From NCBI GenBank assembly GCA_036939975.1, contig JALLPB010000847.1, positions 1-18,304 on the forward strand: DNA of 18,304 nt, written 5' to 3'. Source of the stretch: Cyclostephanos tholiformis (taxonomy: Eukaryota > Bacillariophyta > Thalassiosirophyceae > Thalassiosirales > Thalassiosiraceae). Below, piece after piece: positions 1 through 9,038 of the stretch. How positions within the stretch are numbered: position 1 is the stretch's first letter; each line of letters begins with the position of its first letter. The translations under genes were made by a program, and so were the position numbers. Below the pieces are notes generated by a model. That model saw nothing but the letters and a program-made list of their open reading frames with translations. It was not told the origin of the DNA and did not search any database.

Positions 1-1
1 G

Positions 2-547
2 AGACTTCCCAAAGAAGCTGAGAGTTACCTTCCGCATCCAGAAGAACAGGCAAAATGGTCAAAAATCACGCTTGTTGCTGACAAAGATCACCCAAATATA
101 TGTCCAGTTCAAGCAGCATATCGAATCTTTCTCCAAGCCAAAAGACTAGGTCAATCGGATTTGGAACCAATGGGCGTGTTTGTCAATAAATTCAGCATTA
201 TTAGGTACCTCACTGGGAATAAAATCCAGGACGTCCTGCAATCAATTGCAAAGGTAGTCCACCCAGACTTCACGGATGACGAAATCAAATGCTTCTTGGC
301 TCTCTCGGGTAGAGTCTGAGCTCTTGTCCTGTTGGACGAAGCTGGTATGAGTCCTGAGTTTATGACTTCACGTTTGCATTGGATAGGAGAGTCCTAAAAA
401 CTCTACCTCCGTGATACTTCAGTACTACAGCATAAACACGTTGCTGCTCTAAGCAAGGATTCTGATGAAGTCATGAGACTTCTTGGAAACAACCGTGATA
501 TACTACCAGACATCATCCCATTGGATGATGAAATGGGGGAATACTAA
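2..547 (+). pseudogene. Tyrosine recombinase-like protein, decayed C-terminal part of a mobile element
   Basis: One frame stays coding-like for about 182 codons from the window edge to TAA 545-547, broken by two nonsense codons: TGA at 317-319, where a Trp codon would fit, and TAA at 395-397, where an aromatic codon would fit. The residues around 290-345 read as LSGRV-stop-ALVLLDEAG, matching the HxxR box of tyrosine recombinases, but the residue at the His position is Leu. Further on, RLHWIGES-stop-KLYLRDT fits the WxGxx[FY]xxYxR pattern around the nucleophilic Tyr, and that Tyr is kept. The end, about DILPDIIPLDDEMGEY, resembles recombinase-like proteins that I recall from diatom retroelements. 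The 5' part lies outside the window. Both stops are one base from a sense codon and the His is lost, so this copy is dead. The match to the family is from memory; whether the parent was a DIRS-like or a Crypton-like element cannot be told. Confidence 0.7.
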
Positions 548-585
548 CTTCCATCCTTTTTACAAACTAATCCATCTTCCTTTCC

Positions 586-627
586 ATCTTTCTTTTCCTT
601 TTCCTTTTCTTTTTCTTTTTTCTTTTT
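586..627 (+). repeat. Pure pyrimidine tract (CTTTT-rich)
   Basis: A run of 42 bases holds only C and T, in CCTTTT and CTTTTT units, about 40 bases after the stop of the recombinase pseudogene. It may be part of the old element's 3' untranslated region or a simple repeat. A short frame crosses it but is low-complexity Phe/Leu/Ser and not credible as a gene. Confidence 0.8.
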
Positions 628-1283
628 GCATGCTCATGTCACATAATGGCATGTGTCATCACGACGAGACTAAGTTGCTACGTCCTTCTTTTGCAATCTT
701 TAATCGCAAGAGGCGTGTTTCCCTACATGGATGTTTTGGCCAAGGCCAGAACCTCTGGAACCCTTTCAGGTTTCCACATAGTCTAACTTACCAGAGTAAT
801 TAGCCCAATTTGAATGCAATCTGGACTACTACTCTTAATTAGTGTGCTATGTGTGTAGTTCTGTTGTCTTGTCTCCCTAGGTCTCTTACTAGTATGACAA
901 ATGCTGTACGTGCCGTGATTTAAGGCGCAATGTGTTTTTCTATTGATAGATGGAAAATATCCTACATAGCGGTCCTATGTGCAATGGATACACCACCTCC
1001 CCATCATGATTTGCTCAAAAAATTGGTCAACCATGGTAGATGGCAGCTTTAGCTTCTAGCATTGCCTACGGGCTGGCAGCGCCCAAACCAATTGCACCAA
1101 CTCCATCCCAACATCATGGGCAATGTGGCCAGTGCTTGGTTTGGGCATCCTACATGTCCTGTTCAAGTAATAGGACTACACATAAAAAAGTGGTAGATTT
1201 TTACATTCACCAATTCATGCCATTCAATTGCTGTTGTTGCTGCCACTTGCCCCCAAATCACAATCTCAGTATTATTTGACTCT
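628..1283. other. Gene-free stretch
   Basis: No frame here has coding character. The longest open frames are under 110 codons, start in low-complexity sequence and resemble no family. No clear RNA gene or promoter was seen. Confidence 0.6.
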
Positions 1284-1421
1284 ATCACCATTGCTGTTGC
1301 CATCTCTGTTGCTGTAGCTGTTGCCATCACCTTCACCCTTGTTGTCGCTGTCACCATCACCATGGCCATCACCATGGCTGTCGCCATCATCATTGCCATC
1401 ACCATAGTCATAGCCGACACC
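1284..1421. repeat. Low-complexity CATCAC / GCCATCACCAT repeat block
   Basis: Degenerate trinucleotide-like units of the CATCAC, GCCATCACCAT and GCTGTTGCC types run through this stretch. Because the period is a multiple of three, the reverse strand gives an artificial open frame of Met, Ala, Thr and Val (1163-1468), which I do not count as a gene. Confidence 0.75.
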
Positions 1422-1643
1422 ATCTCACAGGGTATCCCTCTGCATCCAAACTTGGGCATCGTTTGCAAGCTTGCATCCTGTGCTCCTGCCCCTTCATCAT
1501 CGCCACCTCACATTGACTGCCACCTTTTATGGTTGCACTGTTGACATCAACACACCCATCATTGTCATGTGCAATATCAGGCAATATCAGGAATTGCCAT
1601 CTTAGGATTCTTAGAATATTAGTCAGATCAAGACTTCTTCACA

Positions 1644-1740
1644 GGAAGAAACACGTCAGACTGCCATCTCAGCCCCCTTCTCATTTTTTTTCAGTCCTGC
1701 CAGGGAAATTCTCTAACTGTTTTTAGACATTCAGACAGTT
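1644..1740 (+). repeat. Left terminal inverted repeat of the 1644-2516 element
   Basis: It starts GGAAGAAACACGTCAGACTG and ends near GACATTCAGACAGTT. The outer 43 bases pair perfectly with 2474-2516, and the rest pairs with mismatches to 2341-2391. Confidence 0.8.
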
Positions 1741-1760
1741 GTATCTAATTTGTTTTCATT

Positions 1761-1850
1761 GCATTTATCGCATGCGTTATCACATTTGTTGCATGCGGAT
1801 TCACATTTATCGCATTTGTTGCATGCGATATTGCATTTGTTGCATGCGGA
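1761..1850 (+). repeat. Left array of 9-bp units, GCATTTRTY and GCATGCGNT variants
   Basis: About nine to ten units of GCATTTATC, GCATTTGTT and GCATGCGTT type follow each other, some stretched to 12 bases. Many contain the palindrome GCATGC. The unit is shared with the array at 2204-2310 and has the same orientation there. Confidence 0.8.
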
Positions 1851-2203
1851 GTCACAGCACACTTTAAGTCTTAGAGAGTGTTTGGACGTATTTAAGCAAA
1901 GTATGCAAGTAAGTATATGAGAGGCACACCAAACAACCAAAATTGGAGGCACCAAAGCTAGCGCTCTATGCCTTCCGATTTCAGTAGGTTTGACGTCATG
2001 GCGCTGTGTAGAATCTTGTTGGCTTTCTGTCGTCCGGCCTGAAAATAAGTAAGGAGCTCGACTTTATATCAAGCTACCCGACTGCCAAGGTAGTGACCGG
2101 ATGACAGAAGCCTTGCACTGCAATTCGTTGCATTTGTCACATTGATTTTAGTATTGGTGCAAATGAAGAGTTTTTTAATATGTATTTTAATGATAAATTT
2201 GTT

Positions 2204-2310
2204 GCATTTATTGCATTTATTGCATTTATTGCATTTATCGCATTTATCACATTTATTGCATGCAATATCACATGCGATATCGCATTTGTCGCATGAGATA
2301 TCGCATTTAT
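2204..2310 (+). repeat. Right array of 9-bp units, GCATTTATT and GCATGCGAT variants
   Basis: It begins with four near-identical GCATTTATT/C units and then drifts into GCATGCAAT, ATCACATGC, GATATCGCA and GCATTTGTC variants. It runs in direct orientation to the left array although the flanking terminal repeats are inverted. Confidence 0.85.
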
Positions 2311-2340
2311 AACAAACATTTAAAAACCTTAAAATGTATG

Positions 2341-2516
2341 ACTGTCTGAATGTTGAATAACAGTGAAAGAATTTCCCCGGTGGGACTGAAAAAAGTCTGA
2401 CGTGTTTCTTCATGCCATTTGCAAGCAGATTTTTTGTTGGCACAGTTTGTTTTTCATTTTTGCACAAAAAAAGAAATGAGAAGGGGGCTGAGATGGCAGT
2501 CTGACGTGTTTCTTCC
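2341..2516 (-). repeat. Right terminal inverted repeat of the 1644-2516 element
   Basis: It is the reverse complement of the left repeat, with roughly 80 additional bases at 2392-2473. GTCTGACGTGTTTCTTC occurs twice (starting near 2395 and near 2500), which suggests that the arm itself was duplicated and extended. Confidence 0.75.
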
Positions 2517-2553
2517 AGAATGACATTGTCGGTCCTTGGCTGACGAGTTTTTT

Positions 2554-2616
2554 CAACATGTTGCTGACATGTAGGGCGACATGTTGCAGACATGTTGGGC
2601 AACATAAAACATGTCT
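2554..2616. repeat. Clustered ACATGTTG motifs
   Basis: The perfect palindrome CAACATGTTG (2554-2563) is followed by GACATGT, GACATGTTGC, GACATGTTGG and ACATGTC within 60 bases. It lies just outside the long-TIR element. It could be subterminal repeat sequence of a larger element or a chance cluster. Confidence 0.55.
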
Positions 2617-2692
2617 GTCTTATTGACCCTTGGGAGGACACTTCAAAATCCAACATTCCCAGCTAAGCAAAATGCAACCCATCAAAAAAAGA

Positions 2693-2742
2693 GGGGGGGG
2701 GTGCCTTGGCATTTATGGGGAGGTTTGCCTTGGCATTTATGG
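2693..2742 (+). repeat. G-run and 24-bp-period direct repeat
   Basis: Nine G residues (2693-2701) are followed by two exact 17-base copies of TGCCTTGGCATTTATGG (2702-2718 and 2726-2742). Confidence 0.8.
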
Positions 2743-4255
2743 ACGCTGTTTAAATAATAAATACAACAGCAAACCAAAAATTGGCATCCACTGTGGAGTG
2801 GATACTTGGGAGGGCATGCAACCATGTCCAAAAGTGTGGGAGGGACATTATCCCATTGTTTGGAGTGAATCAGGTGACAAAACAATTAAGAAAAATAATA
2901 ATATGCAGAAGTCTTTGGGGGCGACTGATGATGAGCAACATGTAACAATTATCTAAAAACACATGGGCGCTATGGCAATGGGTTATGAAAGAATGCACAA
3001 CTTGATGTGGATGTGAAGGGAATGCAATTGGATCTATTTTGGGGCAATTGATTGGGAACATTTTAAAAAATTAAATTAAATTGATGAGTTTATTGATTTA
3101 TTTTATACTTGGCCAATGTCCAACAAAGAAAAAAATCCTTCAACAGCCAGCAAACTCAACTAGCCTATCACGAAGATGTTCTGCCAAGAGTTTTATCTCA
3201 ATTGTAAAAGCCATGCTGCTAGAAGCACGGCAAACAGCTCCACCATGTGGTGTTCATTTTTTTCTCTAAATATTTTGTTAGATAAAGTAAATTATTTTTT
3301 GGTCAGTATCGGTCAGTATTTTTCGGTGTTTACCTATACCATACTGGAGAAGAAATTTGTCAGTATTGTAGAGTATGTACCTGTGTCAGAGTAAGTAAAT
3401 ATTCATCTAGGAGTTATGTTTTTATGTACCGGATTTTGCCAAAATCTTTTGGTCAAACAAATTTAAGGTTATTTGGTACAAGAGGGTTAAACTAAAAGAC
3501 TGGCAGTCACAGTATTCTTAGTATTTTTATTAAGCTATGCAATATGACTTCCACCTCTTGTTCCCTCCCCCTCCAAATGGTTCAAAAACCTGATGAGTGC
3601 TGCTGTTCAATGACAAAGACCACAATGATGAAGGCTTCAGTAGGAACCTGACCTGATGGCTGTTGCCACCTCCATGAATGATAAGACCTCATCCACCATG
3701 GTATTGTTGTAGACACTCAACTGCTGGGATCAAAACCAATGACAACAATGAAAAAGTAGCAACCTCCCCTCCCACAATAGTCATAGTCATTGTCATTGCC
3801 ATCATTGTCATCCTCCTGCCACCATTTTGAAAATTTAAATGATAGTGAATCTGAAATTGATGCTGTAGTAGATGAGAATGAAGAGGGGTGAACAGTGTGG
3901 GTGATGTTTTTAGGAAATTGAATGTTGTTACTTAGTCAAACCAGCACACTAGGAATTATTTGCCTCTAAACCTAGAAAATACTGACCAAAATACTGACTG
4001 GTCAGCACCTGCAGTATCTAACTCTAATAAATAAGTAGAATACATACAAAGTCATACACAGTGGCATATTTCTTTAAAACATGGACATGGTACCTAAATG
4101 GCCTATTTAGTTAATTAAGTATGATCTACAAAATCTGCACCCCTCACCGTGCATGGCCTCCTACCAAAAAAAGAGAGTGCATAGTAGCTACCACCCAGTT
4201 GTGGTGCTCTTCCCTTAAGCTAGGTTGTGCATTCCTTTTTTTGTTCGTTTTTTTT
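2743..4255. other. Gene-free AT-rich stretch
   Basis: All open frames are short (under about 110 codons) and none has recognisable content. A GGTCAGTAT motif is doubled at 3301-3319, and its 12-base inverse AAAATACTGACC occurs at 3977-3988, so an old foldback element may span part of this region. CATTGTCATTGCCATC-type low complexity lies near 3780-3830. Confidence 0.55.
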
Positions 4256-4299
4256 GGAATCCCTGTTCCAGGAATCCTCCAGGAATCCTCAGGGATTCC
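4256..4299. repeat. GGAATCCT repeat hairpin
   Basis: GGAATCCCT at 4256-4264 pairs with AGGGATTCC at 4291-4299. Between them the unit CCAGGAATCCT is repeated in tandem. More GGAAT/ATTCC motifs follow up to about 4410. Confidence 0.65.
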
Positions 4300-5889
4300 T
4301 GCAAAACAAAAAGGAATCATTTTTCATATTTCTTTTCTTTTAATAGTCCCAAAAAAGGAATTCCTTTTTACAGGAACTATGTTCCTGCCAAATGAGTTCC
4401 TTTTTACCCCTTCCACCAAAACATAAAATTCCCTAGCATGTAGACCAAAAAAGAGTAAAAGGTACATTAAAAATGTTCCCATGAAAAGGACATCTAATTG
4501 CCAAAGGGAATTTGGTAAAAACCAGCAAATGTCTTTTTTGGTGGGGAATTTCACCCTCACAAAAATTAATAAATGACTGTGACATCATCGACTTGCCATT
4601 GTCAATGTCCTTGGTGGAGGGAATGTTGTCATTGTCTCCATCGTCAATCAGTCACAGCACCCACTCTCTCATGTTGGCAATCCCCCCACCCACGTCTGCT
4701 GTCCTCTCTGCCTTGCAGAATCCTCCAGTTGGTGCCTCCACCTCTCATCGCTTCATCAAATGTGCCCATCTTGTATGGTTGGTTGTTGCATTTCCTGGTG
4801 ACCTCCCTCTGCCTCCCAGCAGGTGCCTCCATGACCTCTTGTCAACCCTCAATTGTTCATTGTTGCATGGCATTGTCATGATGCCTGTTGCCTTTGCCTC
4901 CCCCTCTCTCCCCCCCTCTCAAAAACCTCTGCCTCCTCTTGTCATACAATCCCTTTGGCTCCTTGGTTAGTTGTTGTGTCAAGTTGGTCGGCGCCCTGGC
5001 CTCCCCCCCCTTCTCACTGCACTTTGTTGTCTTCATTTTTGTCTTTGTTTTTGCTCATTGCCATATGTCATGGTGACAACAACAATGACAATGATGACAA
5101 TTGTGAGCCATCATTACTTGCCATTGCTGCTGGTTGATTTGATTGTTGCATCCTGCTTGCATTCTCCACTTCCAAGGCAGCAGCAGCACCACCACCAGCC
5201 TATCAACAGCACTCCACTCACCATAAGCACTCTGCATACCATAATTTTGCCCATCACTCCCACTACACTTCACCAATCTAATAATCCTCTGGGAATGAGA
5301 ATCCTTGGATTGGTGTCTGGGTCCCTGCCAATTTGTATTATGCAGGGCTCTGGGGTGGTGGCTCTGTGGTGTCCTGCTGAACACACCAGGTGCTGAGTGC
5401 TGGCCTGAGTTCATTCCCCAAGCCGTGACCTTCAATCCTTGTCTCCACTCTCCTCCCCTGGCATGGTTTATTGTCTTGTCTCAACCGTCAACACTGCTAT
5501 CAATCATGTCGTCCATGAACAATTTGTCCAACAACTACAAGCCACATCTAAGACTCAGCCACTGCTGAATCCATGGCCATCATTTTGGCTGCCACTTGCC
5601 ACCACCATTCTATCTGCCACTCCTGCCAATGAGTCATTTGACAAGGACATCAATGACCACTGTTTATCCTTGCTGCCACCACAACCACTGCCCAATGATA
5701 AAGAGCACCAGTTTTTGTTGCAGTGACCCTCCATCAAGAAACCACCATTCCTTGACTCCATTCATCTTATCTTTGAAAGTGAGTCTGACTTCAATTTGTG
5801 GTATCCTACAGCATATTTGGCTTCTCACCTCACCCCCTCAATCACCATTCCCAACTTTGTATCATCGGCCATAACCAAGAAACTGCTAG
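4300..5889. other. Gene-free C/T-rich stretch
   Basis: The + strand is rich in CATTGTC, CCTCC and CATCA words. The open frames (longest 152 codons at 4512-4970) are Ser/Pro/Leu-rich and overlap other equally open frames, as expected from biased composition and not from selection. I see no domain, signal or RNA gene. Confidence 0.5.
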
Positions 5890-6093
5890 TCACATGGGGA
5901 TGTGCTTGACCTTGTCCTTATCAGATTGAGACTTTTCATCTAGTGTTCTGCCAGACTGATAGTATGAGGTAAATCGCTCATCATACAGCAATGATCCTCC
6001 ATATTTGCCTTTAGCTGAGCGACATTGAACAAACTCATCAGAAACAGCCAGCAAGGTGTTATTTAAGAGACCATGAAAAAAATGTACTCTCAT
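5890..6093 (-). pseudogene. Short coding-like fragment, unidentified
   Basis: The frame of 67 codons has balanced amino-acid composition, with stretches such as LLAVSDEFVQCRSAKGKYGG and SLLYDERFTSYYQSGRTLDE. That differs from the low-complexity frames around it. I do not recognise a family. It could be an exon fragment of a decayed transposon gene or a short real exon. No promoter, partner exon or polyadenylation signal is evident, and the flanks are repeat-type DNA. Its AT-rich surroundings suggest a relic. Confidence 0.3.
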
Positions 6094-6284
6094 GCCCCTA
6101 GGTTAGGTCATTTTTCAAATTTTAAAGTGCAATAATGAGGGATTTTCATAAATAATAGTTCGGCTTAACTAAGTCGTAAGATCAAATTTGGAACTATTTC
6201 CTATCTGTGTAGAGAAGGTGCAACACACTTATTTATATTGATTTCTACATTTGCGTAGAATCCATTTTTTTCTTCAGCTTTGTT

Positions 6285-6359
6285 TTTGGATGGGTGCAAA
6301 GAATGTTCATTTCTCTTAATTTTCATGTAAGAAACAATTATACTTTGCACCCATCCAAA
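6285..6359. repeat. 17-bp perfect inverted repeat
   Basis: TTTGGATGGGTGCAAAG at 6285-6301 is the exact reverse complement of 6343-6359, with a 41-base AT-rich spacer. It would form a stem-loop, or it could be the end pair of a very small MITE. Confidence 0.8.
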
Positions 6360-7203
6360 CCAATTCAAATGGTGTGACTATATACATTTCACACTTGTTT
6401 TTTTCTAAGTATTTATTTTAACTAAGTCTAAACTAGAATACTATGATACGTACCAGTACAAAACACGATACTCGATACCTATCTTCCCAAAAACATGGCA
6501 ACTATGGCAACCCCCCCATGTCAGAAATCAAGCTGAACAAGGGCGGCATCAGCAGATAAAGTATTGCCAGATAGCATTGCTTCGATTCATCTTCAGTGGT
6601 GCAGAAAAAACACAAGTAATTGCCTGTAGAAAGTAGACAACAAGAGAAATAGTTAGTTATTCCTATAAAAATTATATTGCCTTGTTACAACAATTGTGGT
6701 CTATCATGCAACGTATGGCGATTGGACTTGCCTACTAAATTAGAGCCGCTGTAGGGCAGCAGGTGGCAGGGGACAATGGTGTTGTGTTTTTGTTTTTTTT
6801 GTTTTGAGTTGCATTTTTTAAAGTGTGGGAGTGGTGGTTGGTTTTAGAGTCCACCATTGGTCTTAACTGATTCAAATAAAAACCCTACATACGTAGGGTT
6901 TGGTGCAAAATATAGACTCCAATTTTGTTCTTTCGAAATCACTCTTACATAGGTAGAGTTTTCATATTGAAAAAACTGCATCCTCCTTTTGGAAGAAACT
7001 TGAATGTTGAACCCAATATTTTTTTTTTTTTAGGTATTGTAATTTATAGCATGTAGGATTTTTCTTTCGGGACATAGAAAGTTGTTGCAAAATGAGAAAT
7101 ATCACATACTAATAGGTAATAAATCAAGATAAAAAGGAGAAGAATGACAATTTAAATCTGTTTAAATGCTTATACGCCTGATTCAGTGGCGTGTATGCCC
7201 CAG
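6360..7203. other. Gene-free AT-rich stretch
   Basis: No credible open frame is present. It holds T-runs (near 6790 and 7020-7031) and the short hairpin at 6881-6900. Confidence 0.6.
6881..6900. repeat. Short hairpin AACCCTAC-ATAC-GTAGGGTT
   Basis: Arms of eight bases pair perfectly around a four-base loop. A related word, ACATAGGTAGAGTT, appears again at about 6947-6960. Function is unknown. Confidence 0.6.
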
Positions 7204-7988
7204 CTAACACCATGTTAAGGTATTAAGGGGCATCGTTCTGCTTCTGATGCTGACAATCAACTCCAAAGCTGAGCAATGTGCCAAAGACTCTTGCTCCAAA
7301 GCATAGTGAGTCTTGGCAAGAGCATGATACATATTATGCTCAAACACCATCAACAACTCCCATAGACAAGGAACATCATCCTTGTAATTGTTGTAGTGGA
7401 ATGAAATCTTGTGGGTGTGGTTGGCAATGCCATGGTCATTGTGGATCACAACAGGCAATCGATAGTCACCTTGTTGAAAGTTAGTCCACAGTTAGACAAA
7501 TGGTACCTCAGTCCAGAGGAGATGTATAATACCATTTGACTTCTTGGTGGTAACAATCATCGAGTAGTCTAGCATTGCAAGGTACATCCCCTCCCTTTGC
7601 CACAGCTGCCACAATATCTCCTTAATTGGAGCAATTTCCCAAAGATTGTTATCTCTGCTGGATATTTCACTATTGAGCCCCAAAGCTTGATGTACTTTTT
7701 CTGATTTCACTCAATCCTGTTTTATGTCAAGACATGCTGCTCGGTGTGAGTGCAATGTGATGAGACAGACAAGTGGTACAGATTAATATCTTTGTGTACA
7801 AGGCAGCCCACAGGGTCAATCACCATATCTTGAACTTGCCCTCATTGTGAAATCAAATACTTTGAGTCCATCTTGTGATCAGAAGAGCCAATGATGATGA
7901 CCTGATCCCCAACAGAAAAATGTGCAAATTCCTCGATTGTGCTCTGTCCCCACCCCATATTGCTGGTAATGGCCGGTGGCCAAGTGCC
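7204..7988 (-). pseudogene. Decayed protein-coding gene, unidentified family
   Basis: Reading the reverse strand, one frame from 7988 to 7722 gives a coherent sequence that includes EEFAHFSVGDQVIIIGSSDH and QDMVIDPVGCLVHKDINLYH, interrupted by TGA at 7842-7844. After a frame change, a second frame from 7710 to 7204 continues for about 168 codons with only one break, TAA at 7492-7494 between WTEVPFV and LWTNFQQGDYRLPVVIHNDHG. Hydrophobic spacing and mixed composition look like real protein, unlike neighbouring frames. So there are at least two nonsense codons and one frameshift. I do not recognise the family; a captured or retroelement-borne gene is possible. The start is not identifiable. No conserved catalytic motif can be named. 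Confidence 0.4.
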
Positions 7989-8171
7989 TCACGATGTTTT
8001 ACTGTCAAGCTGTTAAGCAGCCTTCTTAGCCCCGCATAGAAAAACATATTGAAGCCTACATAGGAATTCCAGGTCAAAAGGCTACCCAGTTGGAGTGGTC
8101 CTTGGACCATTGCCTTGAACCCTTCTTTGTGTGACTACTTTTGGTAGTCGGACACTGTTGCAGCAAGAATT

Positions 8172-8322
8172 TTGAGTCAGGGGGAGCATGGGTCACACGG
8201 GACTAACCTAGGCAACAAGTTTTGGCACCACACCTGCCTTTATCGACCCACTCCAAGTATCTGTAGTAGTAAGTTTGGAGGGTGACATCCAGCAGAGCAA
8301 TGTAGTGCAGTCGAGTCGAGCA
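8172..8322 (+). repeat. Copy 1 of a diverged tandem duplication
   Basis: This runs from TTGAGTCAGGGGGAGCATGG to AGTCGAGTCGAGCA. It matches 8508-8654 with scattered substitutions and small indels; shared words include TTTTGGCACCA, TGTAGTAGTA and CATCCAGCAGAGCAATGTAG. Reverse-strand open frames through both copies look alike only because the DNA is duplicated. Confidence 0.8.
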
Positions 8323-8507
8323 AGAGTCAAGGTCCAGTCAGAATTTTGATTGGGATGATAGACAGACTGCAATGGGACTATGAAATGAAGGTAGCTCATT
8401 CCATCTTGGATTGACAGCACCATGCACAGCTGAGCTGCCAGGTTAGTAGCAGTAGTTAAGCAGTGCCGAATTCCTCAGTCCCTTGAACCAATGGACTCAT
8501 TTGATAT

Positions 8508-8654
8508 TGAGTCAGGGGGAGTGTGAGTTGTGCGGGACTAACCCAGGACAGTTTTGGCACCATACTCATCTTTATTGACCCACATTTAGTGACTGTAGTA
8601 GTAGGTTTGGGGGATGGCATCCAGCAGAGCAATGTAGTATAGTTGAGTTGAGCA
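8508..8654 (+). repeat. Copy 2 of a diverged tandem duplication
   Basis: It begins TTGAGTCAGGGGGAGTGTGA and ends near GTTGAGTTGAGCA, offset 336 bases from copy 1. Its divergence from copy 1 implies an old duplication. It ends about 380 bases before the kinase start. Confidence 0.8.
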
Positions 8655-8883
8655 GTCCTGTGGGAGACTTGATCCTGTGTGATGTGTCGTGGTTGTGTGC
8701 ACCTTGAGGCTTGTGTGTTGAGAGAGTAGCTCAATCTCAACGTAGGAACTGTACGAAAATTATACGAGACAGCATGCGTTTTTGATAGTGAAAACTGCGT
8801 ATCCTACGGTATGTTAGTAGTTGTAGGAGGAACGAAAATCTTGAGATAAGCCGCACCCTATCCTCACTCACGGACAAGGCACC

Positions 8884-8890
8884 TATATAG
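8884..8890 (+). promoter_or_regulatory. TATA-like box upstream of the kinase gene
   Basis: TATATAG lies 155 bases before the kinase ATG in otherwise mixed sequence (CACCTATATAGCAGG), a reasonable core promoter position for a leader of about 120 bases. No experimental support is visible from sequence. Confidence 0.35.
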
Positions 8891-8989
8891 CAGGATAGAG
8901 CACCAACGAACCACAAGCACAACCCACCTGTGCATCAAAAGAACTCTGAAAAGTTGACGAAGAACACACCCACGAATCACTTTTTTCTT

Positions 8990-9007
8990 ATGCCCCCTTG
9001 CGTTTGA
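8990..9007 (+). other. Possible 5-codon upstream open reading frame in the kinase leader
   Basis: ATG CCC CCT TGC GTT TGA ends 31 bases before the kinase ATG. If transcription begins near the TATA-like box, this small frame would be in the leader and could lower kinase translation. It may equally be a chance ATG. Confidence 0.3.
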
Positions 9008-9038
9008 ATCATTTCAATTTCCTCAGGTCAACTCGACC

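Larger units (their letters stand above)
1644..2516. mobile_element. Non-autonomous DNA-transposon-like (foldback/MITE-like) element with long terminal inverted repeats
   Basis: The two ends are inverted copies of each other. An outer block of 43 bases is a perfect inverted repeat (1644-1686 against 2474-2516). An inner block of about 52 bases (1689-1740 against 2341-2391) is a diverged inverted repeat. The right arm has about 80 extra bases between the two blocks, and these include a second copy of the GAAGAAACACGTCAGAC motif. Inside lie two arrays of a 9-bp GCATTT-type unit (1761-1850 and 2204-2310) around a unique core of about 350 bases. No transposase is encoded; frames on the reverse strand through the arrays are Cys-Asn-Lys repeats produced by the 9-bp period. 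I could not find a clean target-site duplication, so the true ends may lie a little outside. The class is unknown. Confidence 0.7.

Noticed and set aside
461..492. CTGATGA followed by an AGTC/GACT stem and GGAAAC, like a hammerhead ribozyme core (such ribozymes occur in Penelope-like elements)
   Set aside because: Five extra bases lie between the stem and GAAA, there is no fitting third stem, and the sequence is part of the coding frame of the recombinase relic. Other CTGATGA sites (near 2924, 3589 and 15685) also lack the core.
1163..1468. Reverse-strand frame rich in Met, Ala, Thr and Val
   Set aside because: Translation of a degenerate CATCAC/GCCATC repeat; no protein character.
2069..2656. 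195-codon open frame on the reverse strand with CDKCNK repeats
   Set aside because: It runs through both the terminal repeat and the 9-bp array. The Cys-Asn-Lys pattern follows from a 9-bp period being three codons, and no start or domain is credible.
3301..3998. GGTCAGTAT motifs at 3301-3319 and inverse copies at 3977-3998 as ends of a transposon
   Set aside because: Only 12 bases match exactly and the flanks do not pair, so a foldback element is possible but not supported well enough to call.
4512..4970. 152-codon + frame rich in Ser, Pro and Leu
   Set aside because: Several overlapping frames are equally open here because of C/T-rich composition; no motif, no partner exon.
5055..5435. 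126-codon reverse-strand frame ending in a His/Cys-rich tail
   Set aside because: The His/Cys tail is the complement of an ACAATGACAATGATGAC repeat and has no ordered metal-site spacing.
8208..8740. Two similar reverse-strand frames sharing a TTLLCWM-type segment
   Set aside because: The likeness comes from the DNA duplication; the frames have no known domain and are not open across the same borders.
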